DNA from: Methylovirgula sp.
GTDB lineage: Bacteria > Pseudomonadota > Alphaproteobacteria > Rhizobiales > Beijerinckiaceae
DNA: 11,086 nucleotides
Assembly (NCBI GenBank): GCA_030040215.1
Contig: JASHUD010000032.1
Span: forward strand, 1-11,086
Reading direction: 5' to 3'
A program made the translations under genes and the position numbers. Shown one piece after another: positions 1 through 7,054 of this stretch (position 1 is the first letter of the stretch; each line of letters starts with the position of its first letter). The notes below the pieces were generated by a model, which saw nothing but the letters and a program-made list of their open reading frames with translations, ran no database searches and had not been told where the DNA came from.

Positions 1-758
1 GCGTTGTGCAACGTGCGTCCGCGCATGAAGGCAAGCGGCGCCACTTCGATCATGCCGGTCTGCATGCCGCGCTCGACCATGCGGCCGTCCATGAAGTCGT
101 TGAGCGCGTCGAAGATCGGCCGCAGATAGGGATCGACCTTCTCGCGCATATCGCCGGGCAGGAAGCCGAGCCGCTCCCCGGCTTCGAGCGCCGGGCGACT
201 GAGGATGAGGCGCTCGACCACGCCTTGCTCGAGCAGCGAGACCGCATAACCGACCGCCAGCCATGTCTTGCCGGTGCCGGCCGGTCCCTCGGCGAAGGAG
301 AGTTCATGGCGCTTGAGGGAGCGGATATAAAGATCCTGCGCCGCGTTGCGGGCGCGCACCACGCCGCGCCGGCGGGTCGAGATCTCCTCGAAAACCGCGC
401 GGCCGATTTCGGCGTTGGGAAACAGGCTGCCCTGCTGCACGCCTTCCTGGATCGCGCCATCGACGTCGCCGAGACCGACCGGCTGTCCAAGCTTTACGCG
501 CGCGTACAGATTTTCGAGCACGTGGCGGGCCTGTTCGCAGGCTTCCGGCGGCCCCTTGATCGTGACCTGGTTGCCGAGCGCATTGGCGAGCACGCCGAGC
601 CGGCGTTCGACCTTGGCAAGGTTCTGGTCGTATAGCCCGAAGAGCAGCGAAGCGTGGCGATTGTCATCGAAAGCCAAAGTAATTTCGGCGGGCGTTTCGG
701 AGGCTATGGCCGCCTCCGCCGCGCGCAGCGGCGCTATCGGACGATCCGGTGCTCTCAA
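1..758 (-). CDS. phoH: PhoH family ATPase (C-terminal part cut off by the window edge)
   Basis: PhoH-like cytoplasmic P-loop ATPase, a family tied to RNA metabolism and phosphate starvation; its exact role is unsettled. Reading the minus strand from 758 gives 252 residues without a stop. Walker A is GPAGTGKT (residues 158-165), and the PhoH hallmark follows at 187-204 (SRPALEAGERLGFLPGD), then MREKVDPYLRP (204-213). The frame leaves the window at MRGRTLHNA, just before the expected Walker B/DEAQN region, so roughly 80-100 residues are missing. The start is TTG at 758-756, overlapping the miaB TGA as TTGA, with an AGAGGT Shine-Dalgarno-like sequence about 7 nt upstream. No ATG occurs in this frame until about residue 203, so TTG is the best choice. 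The overlap implies translational coupling to miaB. In related genomes ybeY and corC-like genes usually follow, beyond this window. Confidence 0.94.
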   Translation of the reverse strand, partial: MRAPDRPIAPLRAAEAAIASETPAEITLAFDDNRHASLLFGLYDQNLAKVERRLGVLANALGNQVTIKGPPEACEQARHVLENLYARVKLGQPVGLGDVDGAIQEGVQQGSLFPNAEIGRAVFEEISTRRRGVVRARNAAQDLYIRSLKRHELSFAEGPAGTGKTWLAVGYAVSLLEQGVVERLILSRPALEAGERLGFLPGDMREKVDPYLRPIFDALNDFMDGRMVERGMQTGMIEVAPLAFMRGRTLHN

Positions 759-2194
759 GCCTTTACCTCTTCGATCCGGGCCGTTTCGCCTGCAAGTCGC
801 CCAAACAATGAATTGGCGCTCGTCGCGACGATCTCGACCGGCCGCAAGTCCCCGATGAGATCGTCCGGCGCCGTAACCTGGACAGACTGAAGATAGGGAG
901 ACCGGCCGACAATTTGACCGGGATAGCGGCCCTTTTTTTCGAATAGGACAGCAACGGTCTTGCCGACCATCGCTTGATGAACGGCGGCGCGCTGCGTCTC
1001 CAACAGGTCCTGGAGGCGGCCGAGGCGCCGGCGTTTTACTTCGGCATCGACCTGATCCGGGAAATCGGCGCCGGGCGTTCCCGGGCGCGGCGAATATTGG
1101 AAGGAAAAGGCGCTGGCGAATCCCACCTGGTCGACAAGATCGAGAGTCGCCTCGAAATCCGCCTCGCTCTCGCCGGGAAACCCGACGATGAAATCGGAAG
1201 AGAGCGCGATATCCGGCCGCGCCGCGCGGATCTTTCCCACGAGTTCGAGGTATTCGTCGCGGCCGTGTTTGCGGCGCATCGCCGCGAGCACGGCGTCGGA
1301 GCCCGCCTGTACCGGCAGATGAAGATAGGGCATGAGCGCCGGCAGGTCGTGGTGCGCGGCGATGAGTTCGTCGTCCATATCGCTCGGATGGCTCGTCATA
1401 TACCGCAGTCGCAATATTCCCGGCACCTCGGCGAGCCGCGCGCAGAGTTGTGCGAGCGTCCAGACGCGGCCGTCGAGGCCTTCGCCATGATAGGCATTGA
1501 CGTTCTGGCCGAGCAAGGTGACTTCCTTGACGCCCGCCGCGGCGAGCGTTTCGACTTCGGCGAGAATTTTCGCCACGGGGCGCGAATACTCGGCGCCGCG
1601 CGTATAGGGGACGACGCAGAAGCTGCAGAACTTATCGCAGCCTTCCTGCACCGTGACGACGGCGCAGACGCCGCGCTCCTTGATCTTGCCCGCTGCCGGG
1701 CCGACTAGGTGATCGAACTTGTCGTCGAGCGGAAATTCGGTATCGACCGCCGCCTCGGCGCGCCGCAAGAGCGCCGGAAGGCGATGGTAATTCTGCGGCC
1801 CGACGACAATATCGACGGCGCTTTGGCGGCGAATGATCTCGGCGCCTTCGGCCTGCGCGACACAACCGGCGACAACGATTTTGGCGGTCAGTCCGGCGGC
1901 ACGGCGCGCCCGCTTGACGACGCGCACCTTGCCGAGTTCGGAGAAGATCTTCTCCGCCGCCTTCTCGCGGATATGGCAGGTGTTGAGGATCACGAGGTCG
2001 GCGTCGTCGAGGCTCTCTGTCGCATCGAAGCCCGCGGGGGCGAGGAGATCGCTCATCCGCTGCGCATCGTAAGCATTCATCTGACAGCCGTATGACTTGA
2101 TGAACAACTTTTTGCGCGGCATGGCCGGCGAGGCTTCTTTCTGCCCGTTCACGAGTTCGCCGGCCGTTTCGGCCCCATCGGAAAATTCGTTCAT
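755..2194 (-). CDS. miaB: tRNA-2-methylthio-N6-dimethylallyladenosine synthase MiaB
   Basis: Radical-SAM methylthiotransferase that converts i6A37 to ms2i6A37 in tRNAs reading UNN codons; cytoplasmic, with two 4Fe-4S clusters. From ATG at 2194 it is 479 aa, about family length. The N-terminal UPF0004 domain carries the auxiliary-cluster cysteines C37 (YGCQMN), C73 (NTCHIREKA) and C111 (VAGCVAQ). The radical-SAM CxxxCxxC is C186/C190/C193 in QEGCDKFCSFC, and a TRAM RNA-binding domain covers about 405-470. All key residues are present. The start at 2194 has GAGGA close upstream, 28 nt after the rimI stop. ATG at 2122 (MPRKKLF, 455 aa) matches the usual family N-terminus but has a poorer Shine-Dalgarno, so the first 24 residues are uncertain. 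It overlaps phoH by TTGA. The Fe-S requirement fits the NifU-like scaffold gene upstream in the same operon. Confidence 0.97.
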   Translation of the reverse strand: MNEFSDGAETAGELVNGQKEASPAMPRKKLFIKSYGCQMNAYDAQRMSDLLAPAGFDATESLDDADLVILNTCHIREKAAEKIFSELGKVRVVKRARRAAGLTAKIVVAGCVAQAEGAEIIRRQSAVDIVVGPQNYHRLPALLRRAEAAVDTEFPLDDKFDHLVGPAAGKIKERGVCAVVTVQEGCDKFCSFCVVPYTRGAEYSRPVAKILAEVETLAAAGVKEVTLLGQNVNAYHGEGLDGRVWTLAQLCARLAEVPGILRLRYMTSHPSDMDDELIAAHHDLPALMPYLHLPVQAGSDAVLAAMRRKHGRDEYLELVGKIRAARPDIALSSDFIVGFPGESEADFEATLDLVDQVGFASAFSFQYSPRPGTPGADFPDQVDAEVKRRRLGRLQDLLETQRAAVHQAMVGKTVAVLFEKKGRYPGQIVGRSPYLQSVQVTAPDDLIGDLRPVEIVATSANSLFGRLAGETARIEEVKA

Positions 2195-2222
2195 GATCCT
2201 CGCCGTTTCGCCGTAGGCCCTT

Positions 2223-2708
2223 TTAATCGAAATCGCGGCGCAAAACGAGGGCGGAAGCGGCAATTCCGTCGGCCTTGCGGTAATAGGCTTTACGCTCCCC
2301 GACTTCCTCGAACCCGAAGCGCCGGTAGAGGGCACGCGCCGCCCGATTGTCGGTCTCCACCTCGAGAAAGAGCGATTTGACGCTCTCCGCGGCCAAGGTC
2401 GCCAAATGGCGGGCGATAAGCGCGGTGGCCACCCCGTTGCGGCGCAGCGCGGGCGCTACCGCAACCGTCAACATCTCGGCGGTGTCCGCCCCGCGCCGCG
2501 ACAGGACGAACCCGGTAAGCCGTCGTCCGCCGAAAAGGGACGTGGCAAACGCCGCTTCGCCGATGACGTCGCGCCCGGCAAGCAGGCTCTCGAACTCGGC
2601 CGGCGCCCAGGGGTGAGCGAAGCTCTGTGCGTGGATTTTGGCGCAGGCGGCGGCGAAGTCCGGCCCGATGCGGCGAATCGATGCCGATGTTTGGGGCCGT
2701 CCGAACAT
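2223..2708 (-). CDS. rimI: Ribosomal-protein-alanine N-acetyltransferase RimI (GNAT)
   Basis: GNAT acetyltransferase of the RimI family; in enterobacteria RimI acetylates the N-terminal alanine of ribosomal protein S18, but substrates in alphaproteobacteria are less clear. About 161 aa, normal for the family. Visible motifs are the acetyl-CoA loop RRNGVA (residues 89-94) after the strand MLTVAVAP, and the C-terminal signature LEVETDNRAARALYRRFGF (115-133) followed by VGERKAYYR. The start is ambiguous. ATG at 2708 lies 5 nt after the tsaB stop. TTG at 2717 would add three residues (MSG) and overlap the tsaB TGA as TTGA, like the miaB-phoH junction. Neither has a strong Shine-Dalgarno, so coupling to tsaB translation is likely. 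The tsaB-rimI pairing is classical and supports the assignment. Confidence 0.92.
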   Translation of the reverse strand: MFGRPQTSASIRRIGPDFAAACAKIHAQSFAHPWAPAEFESLLAGRDVIGEAAFATSLFGGRRLTGFVLSRRGADTAEMLTVAVAPALRRNGVATALIARHLATLAAESVKSLFLEVETDNRAARALYRRFGFEEVGERKAYYRKADGIAASALVLRRDFD

Positions 2709-2713
2709 GCCGC

Positions 2714-3409
2714 TCAAAGAGGCGCGAGCGGCACGCGGCCCGCCTCCGGCACTTTGATGTCGGGCGCTTTCAAGTAAAGCGGGTGAGCGAGCGCCGACCC
2801 CGGATCAGCGAGAAGCCCAAGCTTGGCGACGAAGCCGATATCGGGCGCGATCGAACCGACCGCCTCGGCACTCAGATGCGCCGACCAAGCTTCGATCGCG
2901 AGCATCGGCGCGCCCGACCCCGCGATGCGGACCGGCCCCGTGCCGAGCAAGCGGACGGCATCGCGTACCGGCATAAGGCGCGGAACGATGATCGCGCGTC
3001 CCTCCGGCCCGAAAGCGGCGAAATAGACGTTGCCGCGTCCCGCATCGATGGCGGCGACGACGAGGCCCGGCTTCTCGTCGAGGATCAACGGCGCGGCAAG
3101 CGCGGCAAGCGTCGAGACGCCGACCACCGGCACACCACAGGCGATGCCGATCGCCCGCGCCGCGGCGATGCCAATTCTGATCCCGGTAAACGATCCCGGC
3201 CCGACCGTGACCGCGACGCGTCCCAACGCCGAAAAGCCGCCGTCGACTTGCGCCATCACGCGATCGATGAGCGGCATCAGCGCCTCGGCGTGGCCGCGCT
3301 GCATGGCGATGGTCTCTGCCGATTCGGGCGACGCCGCGCCGCTTTCATACACGCAGGCCGAGACCGCCTGCAGGGCGGTATCGATGGCGAGGATCTTCAT
3401 CTCCGTCAT
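2714..3409 (-). CDS. tsaB: tRNA threonylcarbamoyladenosine biosynthesis protein TsaB
   Basis: TsaB (YeaZ) is the non-catalytic, ASKHA-fold partner of TsaD and TsaE in transferring threonylcarbamoyl to A37 of ANN-decoding tRNAs (t6A). The 231-residue protein opens with MKILAIDTA, has the conserved loop VTVGPGSFTGIRIG (67-80) and the segment VAAIDAGRGNVYFAAF (118-133), all typical of the family; its length is normal. The ATG at 3409 has AGGCG about 5 nt upstream. A second in-frame ATG at 3400 would remove only MTE. It starts 16 nt after the NifU-like stop and runs directly into rimI, so the three genes are almost certainly co-transcribed. The tRNA-Ile2 gene elsewhere in this window encodes an ANN-reading tRNA, the class t6A serves. 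Confidence 0.95.
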   Translation of the reverse strand: MTEMKILAIDTALQAVSACVYESGAASPESAETIAMQRGHAEALMPLIDRVMAQVDGGFSALGRVAVTVGPGSFTGIRIGIAAARAIGIACGVPVVGVSTLAALAAPLILDEKPGLVVAAIDAGRGNVYFAAFGPEGRAIIVPRLMPVRDAVRLLGTGPVRIAGSGAPMLAIEAWSAHLSAEAVGSIAPDIGFVAKLGLLADPGSALAHPLYLKAPDIKVPEAGRVPLAPL

Positions 3410-3425
3410 GTCTGCGCCTGGCGCG

Positions 3426-3989
3426 TCAGATCTGCTCGACCGTATGCACGACCGGCACGTAATGACGCAGCAAATTCTCGATCCCGTGCCGCAATGTCGC
3501 GGTGGACGACGGACAACCGGAGCACGAGCCCTTCATGGCCAGATAGACGACGCCCTCGCGATAGCCGCGGAATTTGATATCGCCGCCGTCACCGGCGACC
3601 GAGGGGCGGACGCGCGTCTCGATCAGTTCTTTGATGGTCTCGACCGTGTCGGCATCTTCCGGCGCAAAGAATTCGTCGGGCTCGTTCTGGGGATCGGGGA
3701 CCGCGCCTTCGGCGAGCAGCGGCGTGCCGGCGACGAAATGTTCCATGATCGCGCCGAGGATCGCAGGCTTGAGTTCCTGCCATTCGCCGGCACTCTTCGT
3801 CACGGTGATGAAATCGGCGCCAAAATAGACGCCGGATACGCCGGGAATTTCGAAGAGCGCTTGCGCGAGCGGCGATTGCGCCGCGCCCGCCGCGCTGCGG
3901 ATCTCCAGCGTGCCGGCAGGCATCACGGCGCGGCCGGGCAGGAATTTCAAGCTCGCCGGGTTCGGCGTCGCTTCGGTTTCGATGAACAT
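3426..3989 (-). CDS. NifU-like / Nfu-type Fe-S cluster scaffold protein
   Basis: Nfu-type carrier that holds or delivers 4Fe-4S clusters to client apoproteins in the cytoplasm. The 187 aa contain an Nfu N-terminal domain (about 1-88, starting MFIETEATPNPASLKFLPG) and a C-terminal NifU-like domain (about 115-185) with the cluster-binding CxxC, C156 and C159, in GSCSGCPSS. This two-domain form is the one usual in alphaproteobacteria and mitochondria. ATG at 3989 has GGGAG about 6 nt upstream and matches the usual family N-terminus. The frame stays open upstream to GTG 4181 and ATG 4178, so a form about 63-64 residues longer is possible but is not expected from the family. It is the first gene of the operon with tsaB, rimI, miaB and phoH; MiaB is a plausible client, though this is inferred from context only. 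Confidence 0.93.
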   Translation of the reverse strand: MFIETEATPNPASLKFLPGRAVMPAGTLEIRSAAGAAQSPLAQALFEIPGVSGVYFGADFITVTKSAGEWQELKPAILGAIMEHFVAGTPLLAEGAVPDPQNEPDEFFAPEDADTVETIKELIETRVRPSVAGDGGDIKFRGYREGVVYLAMKGSCSGCPSSTATLRHGIENLLRHYVPVVHTVEQI

Positions 3990-4040
3990 CGCTGGCTCCC
4001 AATCCGCCGGGTCAAGGCCGCAGTTGGCTGGAATCCTTGA

Positions 4041-4069
4041 AATATGGTGGGCAACGCCAAGCCGAGCAA
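4041..4069 (-). promoter_or_regulatory. Possible sigma-70-type promoter of the NifU-like/tsaB/rimI/miaB/phoH operon
   Basis: On the minus strand TTGCTC (4069-4064) and CATATT (4046-4041) are separated by 17 bases. Each matches the housekeeping consensus only partly (3/6 and 4/6). Transcription from here would start near 4034 and give a leader of about 45 nt to the ATG at 3989, which would exclude the longer NifU-like form. This is a weak pattern match, not a demonstrated promoter. Confidence 0.25.
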
Positions 4070-4262
4070 GCCCAAAGCGCAGGTTCCTTTTCGCGCCGCC
4101 GGCCGACATCCGCCGCACGAAGCGTCCCAAATGCAAGGTTTGCCCATCGACGATCTCGATCTTCGGCTGCTCCGCCATCACCCTTAATGTTTTGCAAATG
4201 ATCGCGCTGATTTCTGTGGCCGCCCTAATGGGTTGGAAGGGTTTTTATCGTAAACAGCGGGG

Positions 4263-4281
4263 GGTCGCAGGCCGGGCGACC
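4263..4281 (+). promoter_or_regulatory. Hairpin in the 5' leader of the first GNAT gene
   Basis: GGTCGC (4263-4268) and GCGACC (4276-4281) form a perfect 6-bp stem with a 7-base loop. It ends about 5 nt before the Shine-Dalgarno ACGGGAGG (4287-4294) of the gene that starts with TTG at 4299. A stem so close to the ribosome-binding site could affect initiation at this weak start codon, but a 6-bp GC-rich stem can arise by chance in DNA this rich in G and C. Confidence 0.3.
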
Positions 4282-4298
4282 AATGAACGGGAGGTTCC

Positions 4299-5576
4299 TT
4301 GTTACGCAATCTCGCATCGTCGGGCGCGCCGGCCCTCGCCGAAGACGCTTTGCGCGCGCCACGGGACGAAATGGGGAGCGCGGAAAACCGGCGGCCGCAC
4401 ACGCCGAACGTGCGCCGGCCTGAGCCGTCGGCGCTTACGGTCGAAGCCGCCTCGGGCGCCCGGCTTTCCGAGCTCCATTCCGACTGGGAGGATCTGCTGG
4501 CGCGCGCCGATACCGCCAATGCCTTCATGAACCCCGCACTGATCGGGCTCGCCCGGCAATTTTACCCGGCCCGCAACTGCTGCGCGCTTTTGGCGTGGCG
4601 AAGCGATGGGCCGCGTCCTCGGCTTGTCGGTGTGTGGGCCTTCGCGATTGACCGCGCATGGCGATCCGGCATCCCCGTATCGATGTTGATCGCTCCGCCG
4701 ATGCCGCACGGTTATCTTGCCAGTCCAGTGATCGATCGAGGCTGCCTCGACAACGTGCTGGAGGCGATGCTTGCGCATATTTCCGGCGACAAGACCTTGC
4801 CCAAGATCGTCTCTCTCGAGAGCATGAGCGCCGACAGCGCGACGATGGCGGCTCTCCGCCGCGCGCTTGCCGCACGTCGCAGCCCGTCGCGCGTTTTCGC
4901 CGAATGGCTGCGGCCGAAACTCGCCTCCGATCTCGACGGCAAATCCTACCTGGAACGCGCACTTTCGAGTCCGAGCCGCAAGAAATTGCGCCAGCATCGG
5001 CGCCGGTTGGCGGACAAAGGCGCGCTGCGTCTCGGCGTTGTCGCCGAAGTGGAAACGGTTCGGCGGACGTTCGAAGACTTCCTTACGCTCGAGGCGGCGG
5101 GCTGGAAGGGCCGTAGGCGCACCGCTTTGCTCTCCCATGCACCCGATGCGAACTTCGCGCGCGCCATGATCGCTGCGTTGGCAGCGGAAGGCCGCGTCCA
5201 TATTTATGCGCTCAGTCTCGATGCAAAACCCTTGAGCATGCAGATCGTCCTGCGTGCCGGGCGCGCGGCTTTTACCTGGAAGACGGCCTACGACGAGAGC
5301 TTGGGCGATTTCTCGCCGGGCATGCTGCTGCTCGAAGACTATACCGCGGCGTTTCTGGCGGATGCGGGCATCGGCTACGTCGATTCCTGTACTTTCAACG
5401 ACAGCAGCTACATGGCCGCGTGGACGGAGCGCGCCGCAATGGCGCGGCTTTGGTTCGACGCGCGCCCCGGCCGCTCGCCGGTCTTTGCGTTGCTCAGCCG
5501 CCTGCAGGCGTTGAAACTGACGCTGCGCAGGTGCGCCAAGGCGATCTATCACAGTCCCTTGTTGCGCTGGCGTTAG
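4299..5576 (+). CDS. GNAT family protein, FemAB/CelD (BioF2-like) type
   Basis: Member of the BioF2-like/CelD acyltransferase group (COG5653-type, Acetyltransf_6 fold), related to FemAB aminoacyl transferases; members are often linked to exopolysaccharide or cellulose loci, but the substrate here is unknown. It is 425 aa and soluble. An N-terminal half (about 45-200) precedes a catalytic-like GNAT domain at about 225-365 with KKLRQHRRRLADKGAL (228-243), LTLEAAGWKGRRRTAL (262-277) and KTAYDES...SPGMLL (328-344), all characteristic. The start is TTG at 4299, chosen for the strong upstream GGGAGG. ATG at residue 25 (position 4371) has a poorer ribosome-binding site, and the first 40 or so residues look unlike a folded domain, so a later start is possible. 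It is divergent from the NifU-like operon and followed by a second, distantly related GNAT gene on the same strand. Confidence 0.85.
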   Translation: MLRNLASSGAPALAEDALRAPRDEMGSAENRRPHTPNVRRPEPSALTVEAASGARLSELHSDWEDLLARADTANAFMNPALIGLARQFYPARNCCALLAWRSDGPRPRLVGVWAFAIDRAWRSGIPVSMLIAPPMPHGYLASPVIDRGCLDNVLEAMLAHISGDKTLPKIVSLESMSADSATMAALRRALAARRSPSRVFAEWLRPKLASDLDGKSYLERALSSPSRKKLRQHRRRLADKGALRLGVVAEVETVRRTFEDFLTLEAAGWKGRRRTALLSHAPDANFARAMIAALAAEGRVHIYALSLDAKPLSMQIVLRAGRAAFTWKTAYDESLGDFSPGMLLLEDYTAAFLADAGIGYVDSCTFNDSSYMAAWTERAAMARLWFDARPGRSPVFALLSRLQALKLTLRRCAKAIYHSPLLRWR

Positions 5577-5584
5577 AGGAGCGC

Positions 5585-5689
5585 ATGCGAATTTCTATGA
5601 CTTCGGCCCTGGCCGCGCTCCGGTCGGCATTAACGTTAGTCGGTGTTTTATCTTCGCTGTTTACCTCACTGTCGAACCCGACCCGCTAG
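5585..5689 (+). CDS. Possible 34-residue hydrophobic small protein
   Basis: A short ORF from ATG 5585 to TAG 5687-5689 lies between the two GNAT genes. Its Shine-Dalgarno GAGGAG overlaps the end of the upstream gene (stop 5574-5576), which would allow translational coupling. The peptide begins MRISMTSALAALRSALTLVG and continues with VLSSLFTSL before a polar NPTR tail. It is rich in Ala, Leu and Ser with one Arg in the middle, so it could be a short membrane-associated or amphipathic helix. I recognise no family. Codons in the second half are AT-richer than in the neighbours. It may equally be non-coding leader for the next gene. Confidence 0.3.
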   Translation: MRISMTSALAALRSALTLVGVLSSLFTSLSNPTR

Positions 5690-5721
5690 GGTGCGGAATA
5701 TCGAACCCAAGGAGCGAGATC

Positions 5722-7017
5722 GTGCCGAGAGCGGGTTCTCTCAAACTTACCCCCTACGAGGATGCCAATTTGGAGGCGCGAACGAGCGAGGCCCATGTCT
5801 CCGTCGCGAGCCCATTGCTCCCGCCGATCGAACTCGCCGTCTACGAAAATCTCTCCGACGTGGAAGGCGATTGGCGCGCTTTTGAACAGCGGGCCGATTG
5901 CACTGTCTTTCAAACGTTCGATTGGCTAGCCACCTGGCAGAGGCACGTCGGCGCCCGTAGCGGCGTACGGCCCGCAATCGTCGTCGGCCGCGCCGGCGGC
6001 GACGTTTTGTTCATCCTGCCGCTTGCCACCCGGAAGATCGGATTTGCGCGCGAACTCGATTGGCTCGGCTCCGATCTCTGCGACTACAACGCGCCGCTGC
6101 TCGCGCCGCAATTTTCTTCCAGACTGGGCGGTCGGCCATTCCGCGAAGTCTGGCGGCACATGGTCGAAACATTGCAAGGTCGTCCGGGCCTGCGTTATGA
6201 CCTCGCCCGTCTCGAGAAAATGCCGGCGATGGTCGGCGCGCAACCCAATCCGATGCTGGCTCTTGGGGTGACGGCAAACCCAAGCGGCGCCTACTCGACG
6301 CCGCTCGCGGAAACTTGGGACGCCTTCTATAGAGCCAAGCGTTCGTCGGCGACGCGCCGCCGCGATCGCACCAAGCTGCGCCGGCTGGCCGAACTCGGCG
6401 CCCTCGAACTGGTGCATCCGCGCGACGACAAGGAGATTCTCGCCGCGCTCAATACGCTGATCGCGCAAAAGTCCGGCGCCTTGCTGCAAATGGGGGCCGG
6501 CAATCTCTTCGCTCGGCCCGGCTATTTGGAGTTTTACCGGGCCCTGGCGACGGATCCGCTGACCAAACCGCTGGTGCATATCAGTCATCTCAATTGCGGT
6601 CCGGACGTCGCCGCGGCAAATCTCGGGCTGATCTTTCGCGGCACCTATTATCATCTGCTGGCAAGTTACGGCGCCGGCGAACTATCGCGTTTCGGTCCCG
6701 GCGCGGCGCATCTCCACGATCTGCTGCGTTACGCAATCGATCGTAAGCTCGCGATCTTCGATTTCACGATCGGCGACGAATCCTATAAGCGCGATTGGTG
6801 CGACGGCGCGCAAAAACTCTACGATCATTTGTCGGCGGCCACCTGGCGAGGCATCCTTCTCATCGTGCCCGCCGCCGCGAAATTATGGCTCAAACGGCAA
6901 ATCAAGCAGACGCCAGTGCTTTGGAAGGCATTCAGCAAGGCGCGGAAGTTCTACGGATCGTTGCGGCAAGGCACGCTGCGTTCGGAATCGAAAGCACCCG
7001 ACGACGCAAATCCGTGA
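5722..7017 (+). CDS. Second GNAT family protein, FemAB/CelD (BioF2-like) type
   Basis: A 431-aa protein of the same fold group as the gene before it but clearly diverged. Recognisable parts are the N-terminal FQTFDWLATWQRH (63-75) and LGSDLCDYNAPLL (115-127), the basic RRRDRTKLRRLAELGAL (212-228) that opens the second GNAT lobe, and the motif FDFTIGDESYKRDW (346-359), typical of the CelD/FemAB-like group. A C-terminal stretch (about 375-415) mixes hydrophobic and basic residues and could touch the membrane. The start is GTG at 5722, with GGAG (5711-5714) 7 nt upstream. It lies 145 bp after the first GNAT gene and probably shares its transcript. The stop converges on the tRNA gene with 37 bp between, without a visible terminator. 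A role in surface polysaccharide or envelope modification is a family-based guess; the acceptor cannot be read from sequence. Confidence 0.87.
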   Translation: MPRAGSLKLTPYEDANLEARTSEAHVSVASPLLPPIELAVYENLSDVEGDWRAFEQRADCTVFQTFDWLATWQRHVGARSGVRPAIVVGRAGGDVLFILPLATRKIGFARELDWLGSDLCDYNAPLLAPQFSSRLGGRPFREVWRHMVETLQGRPGLRYDLARLEKMPAMVGAQPNPMLALGVTANPSGAYSTPLAETWDAFYRAKRSSATRRRDRTKLRRLAELGALELVHPRDDKEILAALNTLIAQKSGALLQMGAGNLFARPGYLEFYRALATDPLTKPLVHISHLNCGPDVAAANLGLIFRGTYYHLLASYGAGELSRFGPGAAHLHDLLRYAIDRKLAIFDFTIGDESYKRDWCDGAQKLYDHLSAATWRGILLIVPAAAKLWLKRQIKQTPVLWKAFSKARKFYGSLRQGTLRSESKAPDDANP

Positions 7018-7054
7018 AGGCGAATTGTTGTTGTTGGCAGTTCGATGCGGATTG

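Larger units (their letters stand above)
3990..4298. other. Divergent intergenic region between the NifU-like operon and the GNAT gene
   Basis: About 310 bases separate the divergent starts at 3989 (minus) and 4299 (plus). On the minus strand the NifU-like frame remains open through positions 3990-4181, encoding about 64 residues (beginning MAEQPKIEIVDG) that I do not recognise. ATG 4178 has an AAGGGTG sequence just upstream. The first 30 or so of these codons have coding-like, GC-rich third positions; the part nearest 3989 is less so. On the plus strand I see no convincing promoter, only a short hairpin before the GNAT start. This region must hold the promoters of both transcription units. 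Confidence 0.5.

Noticed and set aside
974..2095. Long plus-strand ORFs (974-1708, 1709-2095) opposite miaB
   Set aside because: They are antisense shadows of miaB, whose Cys motifs and TRAM domain are intact. The plus-strand translations are Arg/Asp-rich and without motifs, as expected for antisense frames in GC-rich DNA.
2195..2335. miaB starting at 2335
   Set aside because: It would lie over 110 bp inside rimI. ATG 2194 has a Shine-Dalgarno and leaves a 28-nt spacer.
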